Shown one piece after another: positions 11,201-24,000 of a stretch of 64,000 nt of DNA; the stretch's first letter is position 1; every line of letters begins with the position of its first letter. The position numbers were made by a program, and so were the translations under genes. The notes below the pieces were generated by a model. It saw only the letters and a list, made by a program, of their open reading frames with translations. It was not told the origin of the DNA and ran no database searches. Source of the DNA: Nemopilema nomurai (lineage: Eukaryota; Cnidaria; Scyphozoa; Rhizostomeae; Rhizostomatidae); contig ML133409.1 of NCBI GenBank assembly GCA_003864495.1, positions 1,746,584 through 1,810,583 on the forward strand, in the 5' to 3' direction.

Positions 11201-14200
11201 AAGTTGAGACCATTCAACTGTCCAACTAACGTAATATTACCTTTAACTTCAACCTCGTCTAGAATTGTGACTTTTTCATTCAATCTTGAAAGTGGAACAT
11301 TAACCTTGGCCAATCCGGCACTCCACGTGTCTAAGTCGTGGTTGTTGGTTTTGTTTTCTACTTGAACATCTCCGTCTACCCCAACACCTTTCCTGAAGCT
11401 TTTTCTACCAGTAATGTTTTGTCTTTTATTCAAAATCATCGCATTACGCGAAAACACATCAAAATCTGTCCCATCAATTCTTTGTTTGACATTGACCAGA
11501 TCAAGTTCTAAACTAGACGAAAAGGTGTTTATTCCTGATATAATCTCGGAGCGCCCCAATCTTAGAAGTTCTGTCACGTCAACCCCACTCAGTTTCTTTG
11601 TAACATTCACAGATCCCAGAAAGATAACATCATCAAAGGTTTTATTCGAGTATGCTGTCTGGGCATTCTTAACATCGATTAGCTCTTGAGATACTCGGAT
11701 GCCATTCAGATTACCTTTAAGATGCAAACTCTTTAGCATAGTGGCGTGAGCAGCAAACGTTTTTCGTCCCGTGATGGATTGGTCTCCTGCACTTGTTACT
11801 ATGTCTTTGCTTAAGAAGCACACACTGACGTCATTTATTACACAGTCAGGGATATTCACATTGTTAAGCAGCACTGTGGAACTATTCACGTGCGCAATCG
11901 AGAAATTCATGGCACCATGAAAGCTATTTTTCTCATCAATTTTCGGAGCCTTAGAAACAGAAATGTTCCTCTCACTTGTCAGAGCCTTGACATGTCCGTT
12001 TATCCCTTCTAATTCAGTTAGGTTTTCAAAAGTATACTTAACGTCGTTGGCTTTGTGAAAGGTGCCATTTCTCAAGAACAGGATGCTTCCATCTGTCAAG
12101 TGCATTTCTTCGATGTTCACCGTGTCAAAAGTTACATTCTTTGCAAAGGTTTTGGCGCCTGTGACATTCTGAAGGACATGCGTTTTCATTACATTGTTCA
12201 CTTGAATTTCCAACTGCTCTATAGATTCTTCCAGCAAAGTAAGGTTTCCTTGCAACGTGAAAAGTTCAGAAGAAAGCTTTGCTGCAGTGAGTTCCCAGGC
12301 ATTCTCATTTGGTGTCACTGTATATGGAATTCGATACAGGCTATGGAGAACGCTGTTATTGTTACTACCCACGGCAAGAAACAGTTTCTTGTCTATGGTA
12401 AATAGAGCTAAAGCATTGGGTTCAGGCCTGAAATCTGGAGAATAGGACTGATAGAGTGATAATTTCAACTTTTCAAACATCCTGTTACCCTCTCTGTACA
12501 CGTAAAACCCAACTTGGTCGACAGACTTGCTTCGGTCGGCGTATGCAAAGACTCTAGCGTTCTGACACCTCTCTAGGTCTGCGCCTTTCCACAAAATTGG
12601 ACTATCCTGTTTGACATCAAAGAAGAGCTGGAATTTACTCCCTACTAGCGTGTAAACATTGGATGGCAGCTGGGTACATTTGTCAGTATCTTTGCTACAT
12701 AACTCAGAGGCTACTACGAGAAAGTGTGAGTTGAGGATGTGAAAGGATTCTATACTGCGACCGCCTTTGGTCGGCAGGGATTGATAGAATTCAAATTTGC
12801 CTTGTCCGTCGTTGTATTTGAAGACTGTCGAGTTTAAATTCCTATTGTTGTCCTTGTCTTTGGAGTATCCAACTGCCATTAGAGTTAGTTTCCCAATCGT
12901 CACCACTTCCACGTCACTAATTACGTTAGATTCAATAGACGAGTGGTATTGGAAGAAGTCTTTCTGCCTATTGTGTGAAAGAATTACTAGGCTGCCCGGG
13001 TAGTCTGTTATCATTGCAGGCTTTAGGCTTAGTGCCATGACTAGGTAGGTAACGTTGTTCCTGACAAATGAAGTCAGTGCATCTACGCTAACCAGATGGA
13101 GCTCTTGAAATAATCGGAAAGCTACTGTCTCTCCTGTTAAAACGATTTCATAGACACAGATGTGGGGATTGGTGTTGGTCTCTGAGCTACCCTTGGCACT
13201 GCTTGCAACTACAAGCAAGTTCTTCACTTTGCCGTCTTCTGAAGTGACATTACAATGCTCAAGCTTGTATGGACCCTTTTGGTAAAGTTGATGAATCATT
13301 ACAAAGGTTTCGCTATTTTTGTCAAACTGGTAAATGTCGATAGTGGAATTCATCTCTTTCTTTGGACTGAGATGATTTGCGACGGCAAGAAGGTGCAGCT
13401 CAGCTGTTGAGTTCACTTTCAACTTTATGTGTTGTATGTCCATGGGGCTGCTTGTGTTAAACTTTTGCACAGGAATGACTGGGTTAAACACCAGGGCTGC
13501 AAAATCAGATCACATTTTCAGACATTGTTCGAAAGCACCCACTGTTGCTTTGAAAAACTCTTATGAAACTTTGCATATGAAAGAAAATAATGCAGAGTTG
13601 ACGAAATCTAGCAGCATCAGGGCTTTAGGGCTTACTTAGAGCACCTACAGACCTTAGAGCAAAAAACTCATAACCAGTTCTAATATGTCCTGTTTGTTAT
13701 AAAAATTTGAGAATGTGCTTCAATTTTCGAAATCCTATTGATGGTAAAATCGTTCAACTTTAAAAGCACAACCTTTCTTCTGCAGATTTCATGAAAGGCT
13801 TCAAAACATCACAAACATCCATTTAAACTTATCGAAATGGAAAATTGGGAGCCTGTTTTCGTCCGATCTGGCTACATATTATTGTCCCTGTCAGTGTGCT
13901 TGTTGCCCCTCTCTCCAGATGGCCGTCCCATACCGTTGTTTTGTTAAAGAACACTGATTTGACTTAAATGAAATTACATTAACTCTATTCGTTTTGCTTA
14001 GAACTAACGTCTTGACAACTTAGGCGGAGATTCGGTGAAAACTGTCTAAACAGTTGTGAGGAATTTAATTTTGTGATGACACGTAAAAGTAAAGTTAAGT
14101 CAGAATCCGGCACCGAAGGATTTGCTATGATTATCAAGACATGAATGGGACCAGGTAGAACTTAAAGCCCATTTTGTAGTATTTAAAAGAAATAGGGCCT

Positions 14201-15526
14201 GTGTAATTTTTTGTCATTAATTCAATTAATTCCTAGACATTCTCTCAAAATTGTGTTCCTTAATTGCTAATTAATGCATGTAGTCAATCTTTGTATGTAT
14301 TGGTGTCACATCCCTTCTACTTCCTGTTGGAATCCACTACTTCATTTTGAAGACTTCTTGACCAGAAGCCAACTCAGTAGGCCTAGACTACTGAGGGGTA
14401 GGCCTGGAATGTCCTATCGACAGCCACAAAGATTGGCTTTTACTTATCGACTGAGAATTGATTTCAAAAAGAGAAGAAAAAATCTTATTGCAGTTGCGTT
14501 AGTACTATTTGGATCTAAGTCCAGTTGTTGCCCTTCCAAATCTGAAAGCTCTCCTTACTGTCTCTTTCTTTATAAGAGAAGAACAGGCATGTTACTCTAA
14601 CCGTTCTGAAGTAGGATGCCTAGTGCTATGACACAATGAGAGGATTATAAAGCTATTTCTATGTTACTTCTGTCTTTGAATGGCTATGACAAACACGTGT
14701 GCCAGGGTCAATGCAACACTGCGCTGCTTGACGGCTTCAATGCCTGGTTCACCTCCCATGAAACCAACTCTGCAGGTTGTGACAGTTGAAGTAGTTCATT
14801 AGTCATAAAGAATCATCGTCGAAGCGTACCTGTCACGTGTTAAAACGTATATGGCCAGCAAAGAGCCATCAACCAAACTTGATTTCGTCAAAAAGCCGGA
14901 CCTTTTAAAACGGTTCATTACCAGCTAGGCAAATTTAAGTAACAATCAGTCTTATGTGATAAGGAATGAGAGCATTTGATGGGCATTCATCAAAGCGTGC
15001 AGTATTGGTATTTGACATTCACGCAAAAAGTGTCTGGAATAGCATGCTTTATAAAAAGCCTTTTTGAGTATCTAATATATCTTAGTTGCGGAAAAAGGTT
15101 GCTGTGAAATACCAGGTGCTTTTTGAAACGCTCATCTAGAACATAGAAGGTTGTTCTAAGTGTTTCCGTGGTTTGCAGTTTTTTTATAAATGGATATGTT
15201 TTTCTAACCAGGCAATACCGTTTCGCAAGCAAGCATCAGGTAGAATTATATGCCAGAATGCACGCAACTCTGGTGCTCATACTATCAGAATGAATAAGCA
15301 AGAACAAAAATCACTCACTGTCTTGTCCCAAGTTTTGGACAGAAATTCGACTTCGGGAGCTGATTCTCTGTTCCTCTTCTTCATAGCTCTGCAGGAGATT
15401 CAAGGCTGCCAAATCGAACTCATGTCCCAGCGCCCCCAAATCTTCACTTGAAAAGCAATGGTCTATTTGGACAACGAATAGCGCACTCAAGAAAGCGATA
15501 CCCAAACACCAGGCTGGATACGTCAT
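5298..15526 (-). CDS. Giant secreted protein: EAR propeller, G-x-K-T-F repeat array, EAR propeller
   Basis: Seven coding exons join in frame: 15526-15319, 13496-9527, 8705-8299, 7741-7172, 7030-6743, 6414-5602, 5329-5298. This gives 6,288 nt, about 2,095 residues. Residues 1-27 are a signal peptide (hydrophobic GIAFLSALFVV core). About residues 78-480 form EAR/EPTP repeats, with recurring blocks such as LLAVAN and LVVVMK followed by S..Y..D...F...Q. About 490-1700 is an array of at least 20 units of roughly 45-55 residues built on Q-x-I-x-G-x-K-T-F and V-x-G-x-V-N-G. About 1715-2085 is a second EAR block. Cysteines are few and N-x-S/T sites many, which fits an extracellular protein; no transmembrane segment or GPI signal is seen. 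EAR repeats form seven-bladed propellers in LGI proteins and TSPEAR, but no laminin-G or LRR domain is present here. Exon 2 alone is 3.97 kb. The short last exon is the least certain part. Confidence 0.85.
8049..8204. repeat. 39-bp tandem repeat in an EAR-gene intron
   Basis: Four head-to-tail copies start at 8049, 8088, 8127 and 8166, with one or two changes between copies. Each unit begins GTGACACAATGTGAC, which is close to an inverted repeat of itself. The array lies in the intron between exons 3 and 4. Its apparent open frames arise because 39 is divisible by 3. Confidence 0.9.
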
Positions 15527-16166
15527 TGCTTTGGAATCTGCAATACAAGTGGCAAGTTATTCAAGCATTAGACATTCAAGCATTCAAGCAAAAATATCTT
15601 AAGGTGAAAGAATTGCCAACTATCATACGCACCCATCGTCTGAATGAATTGCAAGAATTATACAATATCTTTCAACCTTTAGAAGGACACGGCATCATGC
15701 TTGTTCAAAGAAAAATGGCATTGGCAGCAATTGTCTTAATCTGACAAGTTCAAATTCACTGTAGACTCCAAATTTTGTTACCTGACGTACACGCTGGGTT
15801 AAGTCAACATTTAGGATGGGCCAACGAATCATTCAAATGTCAAAGCAGACATAATTATTGGTAAAACTTTACTACCGAAGTTGTATCTCGTATAGACATT
15901 TAATATTTATATGTAGAGGTTTCAAAAATTAGGGTCGGAATTCCTGGAATAAGAGAAATAGCATTTATACGTATTATGAGTGATAAGCAATTGTGGTTGA
16001 AGGATAGATTTAAATGTTTTGGCTGTGCGAATTTCGCTTACAAGACCCAGCGTTTCGCCCAGCGTGCTCAAGCTAGACGTGGTAATGTGTTCATTCGCAA
16101 TGACTAATCTGCAGAAAAAGGTACATATTGTACGTGTATGCAGGTATATGCTTAAGAGTACTTACC
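15527..16166 (-). other. 5' UTR region and first intron of the EAR-repeat gene
   Basis: Upstream of the ATG at 15526 the minus strand shows a 3' splice site (ATTGCAG, about 15540). A strong 5' splice site, GTAAGT, begins at 16165 and would close a non-coding exon ending at 16166. The transcript therefore probably starts upstream of 16166 with an untranslated first exon. The transcription start itself cannot be seen. Confidence 0.4.
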
Positions 16167-18050
16167 ACAATTGTCCCATGTAGTGGAAACAGCGAAAGAT
16201 AGGCTTTAAAAAACTCAACGAAATATACACAACAAATAACCACAACGAACTTCAACTGAAAAAAAACAAGTGAGCCAAGTTCAATTAGACAAATCTACTT
16301 ATATTCCAGCCTTCTTTCTTCCCAAGGGTAGCAAAATCACAGTTCAGCTTAGAATTCTTTATCAAATACTATAGAATCCTGCAACACAAGTCACTACTTC
16401 CCTCAAAATGCACGTCGATTGAAATTGCTTTCTTTAACAGCAAGATTTGACGCAAGTCATTAGTCACTGAATTTTTTGTTTGCCAAGAAATCTTCTGAGG
16501 TCGCATGCAGTGACCAAACGGGATATTGAGGCATCCAGGGGCTAGTGGCCAAATCCCAAGGGCAAAGGGGGACAAAAGCTCATCCACTGTTGCCTTGTGG
16601 TGTTTATTGGCTGTTTACTCAATGGCGTTCATAGAGTATAAAATTTCGTTTGGTTTTCCTTGAAGGGTTGTCACTCACTCAACCAAAATTAAACTGACGC
16701 ATTTTGTACGCCTCCTCGATAAAATTTCATTTCTTGAGTCGTCCTTAATAGAAAAATAAGAATGATAATTAAATCAAGGCCAGTATCTCCACAGAGTGGT
16801 TCTTCACCTGGTCGCTAGAAACTAAATTACAGTTGTTTGAATGAAAGCCAGTTGGAATATTTTTACAATATACAAGCTATAAGTTAAAGAGAGTAATAAG
16901 ACTCATTAAATTTTAAGCTTAAGGTCTTCTCTTTGCAGCCATGTAATTATTATTGCACGTTTGTGATGAACAGAAATTTAGATAGCGTTATAGATGAAAC
17001 AAATACAAAAAGTAACGGATGTTTGACAAGTTATAGACGAAACAAATTCTGGTGATTAGTAAGAAAACATTTTGGGGCTAGATTTCAACGTTTGGGCGTG
17101 CAATGGCAGATATCCTATCAAAATAGGGCTTGTGAGCTTCGGCATTGGTTAAAATCAACTTCAGTCATGACTGGAGTTATTCACTGCACTTTCTTCTTAG
17201 AATTGCTCTACCCTAAGTGTGACTGGAAAAATTGGAAACATCTACTGAAGAGAATATTATTGATGACCAAAATGCTAAATTTTATACGTTCCGTGGTCTG
17301 TCTATTTCTAGTCCATTCGGAACAAGTACGCCGAGAGGTTGCCCTTCATTTTCCCTGTGGTTAGCCTCGCTTTCAAACGGCGCGAAAAGTTTCTTGGCCT
17401 AGTGCCTTCCTTGTTCTGATATTCGTTGCAAAATGTAATCATACAAAGCTTCGAGAGGGTTGGTGGAATCAAAGCGCCTTGGTAGGTCTCTCAGCCCTAA
17501 GAATTTATACTTTTATGGATAAAACCAAAAAACGCTTGTATTTTCACATCTATAAATATAGATTCAAACCACCGTATAGTTACGGTAAGGTGGTGCAAAT
17601 GCTAACAAAAAAATGAAATCAAAATATATTCCCAGTATCTCGCCCTGTGAATGTGCATATATGAATACTGGCCGAGAATTTGAGCTTAAAAATTCTGGCA
17701 TCGGTGCCTGCCACTTTATCTGCATCCCATTTGAGTGTTTGATTGATGGAATGTTCCAATTAACAGTTGTTGGACTGTAGGCAAATTAAAAGGTTTAGAG
17801 ATTGCGGATCTTTCATCCTGGTCAATTTATGGATTAAGTCCGAGTCCTTTGAGTTGATAGACAATCTTTTTGATTTTCTTATATTCTGTAATATTCGTAA
17901 TCTAATTTTGATGAGATAAGTGACCAAAATTTTTGAGGCTAGCCTTTGAAAATTTCAGAAAGGTTAGTGGATAAGAGCAGTTTTAATTTCCTTTTTCATT
18001 TGACAGCAAAGGACATTATATTAAGATGCTATAGATCTAGAAAAAATCAA
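16167..18050. other. Divergent intergenic region, EAR gene / FANCL
   Basis: About 1.9 kb lies between the proposed first exon of the EAR-repeat gene (minus) and the FANCL start codon (plus). It is AT-rich and no long frame resembles a protein family. Promoters of both genes should lie here, but no CpG-rich segment or clear TATA/Inr pair was identified. Confidence 0.4.
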
Positions 18051-21000
18051 ATGGAATCAGCAAGCAAAGACTGGATTCTTATTCCACAAAATTTAAAAAG
18101 AACCAATCTAAAGGGAATTCTAACAGTGAAGGTATTTTACATGTTGTTAATTTTTGTTGTTGAAAATCTTTTTCCACTAATGGGAGGTCCTTTTCTATAG
18201 CTACAATGTTATATTTATTTTTTTTACTAGTTTTCAAAATCTTTTCACACAAAAGCATCTTTTGCTGTTGATATATCCTGGATGTTTATTTATATTTCAT
18301 ATATTTTATAGGGACATGAATTTGAGATTAAGGTAGAGTTAAAGTCAGCAACAGATATCAGAGATGCTAGGTAATGTATCTTTTGATGATGAGACTTGAT
18401 CATAGAATGCATATATTTATAAAGTTCATAGTTAACATGAATGAAATTTTGCATCTTTAATCAGCTGTATATAATTTTTTTGTTTTGTTTGCTAGTATGA
18501 TTATATATATGAGATATAACCTATATTTACCTGGTATTTTAGATGTGCTTGAAAGAGGGAATCTTTGTTTAAGGATAAAGTTTTTGAAGAGTTTGCTGTA
18601 GAATCTTCAGCAATTGACCAAAAAGCCACAAAATTGTCCTTTTTTAGTGCTGTAGCTCTTTCATCAAGAAATACTTTGGAAAAGTCTCAAATCAAATGTT
18701 GCTTATTTTAAAGGTAGAAAATAAAAAAGAGCCTTACTAAAAATGATGCTCATTTTGATATGTTAATGTTAATTAGCTTCTAAACATGTTTACCTTTTAG
18801 TTTTGAATGTGACTTGGAATTGAGGAACCTATTGAGTGGATATGAAGAGCCGTTAAAGCAGGTTGGTTGTACTGCTTGCTTTTGCTTCTGTTTTCTTATG
18901 CACCTAATCCATCTTTGAGGGGCATATTGTTTACTTTACTTTCTCATTGCTTTGAGTGGTGAACAGTTAATGTACCGAAATCTGATCTAAAGCCTCATTG
19001 TTGTTAAATACTCTGTGCTCAAAGCAGTAGGCTTCATCCAAAGCGTTGTGCCTTTTGTTTGTAGAGATTTGCAGCTAAGAAATTTAAGGCCCATCCTTTA
19101 ATAATTCTTCAAGAAAGCTTGGTTTCATATGCATACACTGGATTGCAAATGCTTTGAAGCATACATAGTACTTGCCATGTTTTACAAGCAAGTACATACT
19201 TATAAAGATGGAATTCCTTCAAGTCAACTTTCACTAAAATTCAGTTTGAGAACTCTCCCGGACTTGGCTCTATGCTGAGGCAGTTCCTGACAAGCAACAG
19301 GCCAGCAAAATTTGTCAATTCTTGAATTTTGCTGGCATCATGCTTAAATATAGAAAGAATGATTCATTATCACAAATTTAATCTTTAAAACAAGCTGGTT
19401 GACACCCTTTTTACTCTGTGCCTTCACAAAATAACTTCTGAACTTAAAATCTATGTTCTCTTGGTTTCTGAAAGCTTTTTTTATTCTTTTGCTCTATCTT
19501 AAAGCTAAGAGAAACACAAAAAGTTTTCTGTCTACCAAGTTTGTTGTTTTTCAATTTGTTAGCATTCATGTTTTTCAATTTGCTAGCGCTTATTCTGGTC
19601 CATTGTAGACATGCAAAGCTGTCCATAAAATTCTCATTAATGGAGATTACGGTTTTAGCAAAAGATCAAGAGAATAAAAAATATCAAAAAGTGTTAAACT
19701 GGCAGCAGAAATAATAAAAGGAAAACTAACATGGGCAGTTTTGCTAGCAAAGAAGTATTTGGGATGACACGAACAACCAGGCCTGGACTTCTCTTTAGTT
19801 CAAATACTGTTTCATGAATATTTCACTCCAAGTCAATCAAAGTTATACCTTTCTCAAAGCAGGTCTTTGAAGGAATTCTTCTTATGGAAAAATAACTATA
19901 CTTTGTGGGATTTCACTATGAATTGTGTACTGAGTACATTGTGTTCGTTGCCCATTACTTTTCATTTTACTGGAAAGTTGATCTTCAAATAAGCCATTCT
20001 TGATGTTCTATAAATTGCGATACGAAAGGGCAAAAGCTACTGAATTATGTTTGCTTTAAGTTTCACTAAAACCTTTTCTTAAAAATATTTTGCTGACATC
20101 ATCATTAAAGTACCCAGGGGGCTATCAAAAATCATGTTGCAGTTTGTTTTCCTGTAGTCTAATAACTTATCCTTACATCATAGAGTTTGCAAAATGCCAA
20201 AGATCTTGATGAGTTCATGAGTGAAATATACAATTTGGCTGTATGTAGAAACTTAATTATGTCAATGATTTTTTTCTATTTAGTCAATGATGTCAACTAT
20301 TTTTTTCAAAATGCTTATAACATCTTACTTAAGTGTACACTGTTCTATTGATATAATTGTCAATTTTTTGTGAAAGATGATTCAATTATCTTCAAATTTC
20401 TCTTTTCACGATTGCTAGTTCTAATTTCATGCTTCTTGCTTCTAGTGCTATTTAGGCAAAGTAAGATTTTTCTATTTTGTGTATGATATCCCATGTCATA
20501 CTTAGGGCCAATTTAAGTTTAGGGCCAGTATGAAAGTAGCATTAGAAAGGTGAAATTGGAACCCCCAATATTGCTGTTCAGCTCTGAGGATCTTTTTTAT
20601 TATCATCAGCGATGTTAAATGAATGGCTTTCTGTGATATGTCAAGGGGGTGCTTTGTTCCTTTGATAGAGTCATCTTGTCAGGCATCGCGATCGCAGATT
20701 GCAGCGGCAATTTCAAACACTAGAAGTAGACCATTTTTCCAAAGTCATACAGGAAATTGAAGAGCTAGGTTGGGAGAAGTACGTCAGTTTTCTTATCTAC
20801 ATATTTGTACAATATCATGCACATTTGAAGTATGTAGCTATATCCAGAGCTATATAGACTAATATCTACCACGGAATTTCTCTGAATTCTTAAAAAATTC
20901 CCTTTTAGGAAGCTATTTAATTTTGCCTCCATGCAGACTATAAAGTCATATATTTCAAGTTGAGCTACAAGAAAATGGCCCAATTTATCTGAATACCCCT

Positions 21001-24000
21001 ATAGAGGCACATTGTTCATTACTGATGCTTTTGTTTGTGTATGCAATGCATTGTGACACGAACGTATCAAAACCGATGCCTTTGTAGATTTTGCGTATTC
21101 CCTAACGGTAAACTTTCGCCATCAAAAATGCTTTTGGCAATTAATCTTCTCGTACATCTACCTTTTTATGAAATAGAGACTGAAAACAAAAATTCTTTGT
21201 AACACATGTTTTCTCACATTAGATTGTGTCATTTTGACGTCAATTTTAAGTCGATGACACTGCTAGCTAAGTAAGTATTTTTAAAGGACATCACTCCTAC
21301 CCTGAGTAGCCCATTGATGCGAATTCATCTAGTAAATATTTGTTCAAGAAAATCTTGAGAAATTGTTTTACACTGATAGCCTTCTTTGTAATTTGTAAAC
21401 TTTATGTTTTGTGTTATATGTCAAGTAGAACTTGTCGTGGGATTGTTTTTCGAAGTTAGTAGAATCCAGGAAGGGTTGGTGGTGAGGGGGTGATGTTTTT
21501 AGTCTCTAATGAATTTTTCCGTCTATCTATTAGAGTTTTAAATGGGAGCTACATTGTTTATCTGATTTTCTTTCTTGTCAAGTCATGTGTGAAAAATTTG
21601 AAATATGTTTGTAAATTTGCATTGCTGTTTTGTAAATATTGCTTAGACTCGAACTCTGTAATAATTAGATTGCATTCAAGTTGACCAACTATTGAATCAT
21701 TCACCTTCTTCAAGGGATAATGCCTCAAGGGAGCACCTTCTGCACCTGAAATACGATAATGAGGTACTTCTTTCCGCTTTTGGTGTTGTTTATCAGACCT
21801 TGATATTCTCATTCATTCAAATTTTGATCACCAAGCTGGCTTATGCTTTTTGTCCACGACCTCGAAGTTTCAAAAAATAAGAACAGAACGCCCAAGTTTA
21901 CCCTCTATCAAGTTATTCACCATTTTCATGAATGTTTCATATGTCTTGAAACCGGAGTCATTTGTTCGTGTGTCGAATAACCAGAATTGTTTCTCTATTT
22001 CTAGGATCCTAGAAGAAAATTTATTCACCAGACAGACCTTCCATTACCTTTCCGTCCTTCTCCCAAAGCCCAGGTAGGAAGCAACTTGTTACAAATTGTA
22101 AGAGTACTGTTGCAACCTTTTCTGCTGAAAGAGTACTGTTGAAAATTTATTACCTGCTTACTACTTTGCTCCTTTTGTCTCCTATCGCCTTCAGTTATAC
22201 ACATTTAGTGACAAGCTGAAGTTTTGTAGTGTCGGTGGGCTCATTTTTAAGCGATGTGTAAATATCCTTACTGGAAACAGATACTGCAGATAAGGTAATT
22301 ATTGATTAGAGGTGTGCAACCGTAAGGAGGGCGAAACTTTATGGGTTATCAACTCTGAGAGTCGGAACTTTTGTTTAATGTTTTAACTTACTTACCTTTT
22401 CTTTTTCTCCATTTATCTCTCTAGTTTCTTTTTATTGGACTGGTTTGCAGTTCACTGTATCTTGTTGTCCAGATCTAGGTAGCCAAACGCAACTTTTTTT
22501 CCAAAATTTTTGAGTTGATCATCTTGCGCATTTTGCTCTTCTTGGCCAATCACTCAGCCTAAACTTGATTTATCACACCTTGGCATTTTCAATGTAGAGC
22601 ATTCCCCTATTTCTGATGTTTTCAATAGGTTGGAGGTATTTCACATGTTTACCAGCAATTTGTCCAGGTATCTGATAATTCGTTCAATTTTTCTTGATCC
22701 ATAATTGTGATTTTTTCTTTCAAGTATGAATTATAAGCTTGAACTACACCCAGGAGATTTCAAGCTTGTTTTTAGTTTTTTCTGTCTCTCCGTGATAATA
22801 TCTCAGACACCAGCTTCACTACCCCATCAGAATTCTAGAGGACAAAAATCATTTTCTCTAGTGAGATGCTTTTAAGCCCACCCATCAAATGAATTGCACT
22901 TGTGTAAGATTTATGCTCCTCCTAAAATCGTAGCAAACATGGTCAGCATTGTTTTTGGGTTTCCCGAAATCGTATTTATTCTTGCTTGATAAAAAATCTA
23001 GGGGCTTTCCCTGTCAGTTCCAAATGTCGTGTTTCTCCCGCTTTGCTCGCCCTAAAACATCTTTTCTCTTTTCTAAGATTTTACTTCACTGCTTCTCAGA
23101 GATCACAAGGCTTCTTAATATGTTCATCATTTGCGGCTCCAGTTCAAGGCTATTCGTGCCATTCAGCCTGTGAGTTGTTTCTTGCTTTTGACTTCACAGG
23201 AATTAGAAAAGCACCAAGACTTTTGGGACATGCTATGTGAGTTCGACGATAACTGTTGGGTACTTGAACCAGAGACTCCGTCATGGTCATCCTGTTTCCG
23301 CAGAATTGCTCTTGGTAATGAACCATGTCTTTGAAGTTCTTTGTACGATTGTAACTACAAAATACTTATTTATCAGTCACTATACTTATTTCACCAAAGA
23401 GTACATTCTTGAGAGTGTCTTTACATATCATCTCAATTTCAGGTAGGAGAGCTTCATTGCTGATTACCGTCAATCCTTCTCAACCACGATCTCTAGCAGT
23501 GTGCCGGTTCTTAGGGCCTGATCAAAGTATGTGGTCCGCAGTTTGTATGGTATAACGTCCTAGATTTCAAGCGCTTGTTCTGGTTTTTATCGTTGGCTTA
23601 GAATCGCTTTCGTTACGCCATTTGAAATTTTAATTTAGATACTATTTGCACATCATTTATTGACAGGCCGTTGAACGTCTGAATGTATTTGTGTTACAGC
23701 CGTAGGCCCCCTGCAAAGCAAATGGAACCAAGGTATAGATTTGTGGTGAGACATTCTATGCATTCTTATACACAGTTATCCAGAGTTGGGCCTTAGATTT
23801 CTTATTAACACTACTGTGATGCCGTACTTGGTGTAGAGGCACTGGGGATGCTTATCCAATTTAATTTTGCGCATTAAGCAGACAGGCATTTAAGCACCAT
23901 TTTCAGCGTATGTGCTCCATGTGTATTTGGAATATGTAAGGAAATAAGATAAATCACTCCTCGCTTGCACTGCGCGTACTTTGTTCCACAATCCAGTAGG

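Noticed and set aside
9605..12445. Several plus-strand frames up to 180 codons
   Set aside because: They are antisense to the large EAR-gene exon, whose minus-strand reading shows clear repeat homology.
14274..14600. 108-codon plus-strand frame in EAR-gene intron 1
   Set aside because: No homology recognised. It lies inside an intron between two well-supported exons and has no coding-like composition.
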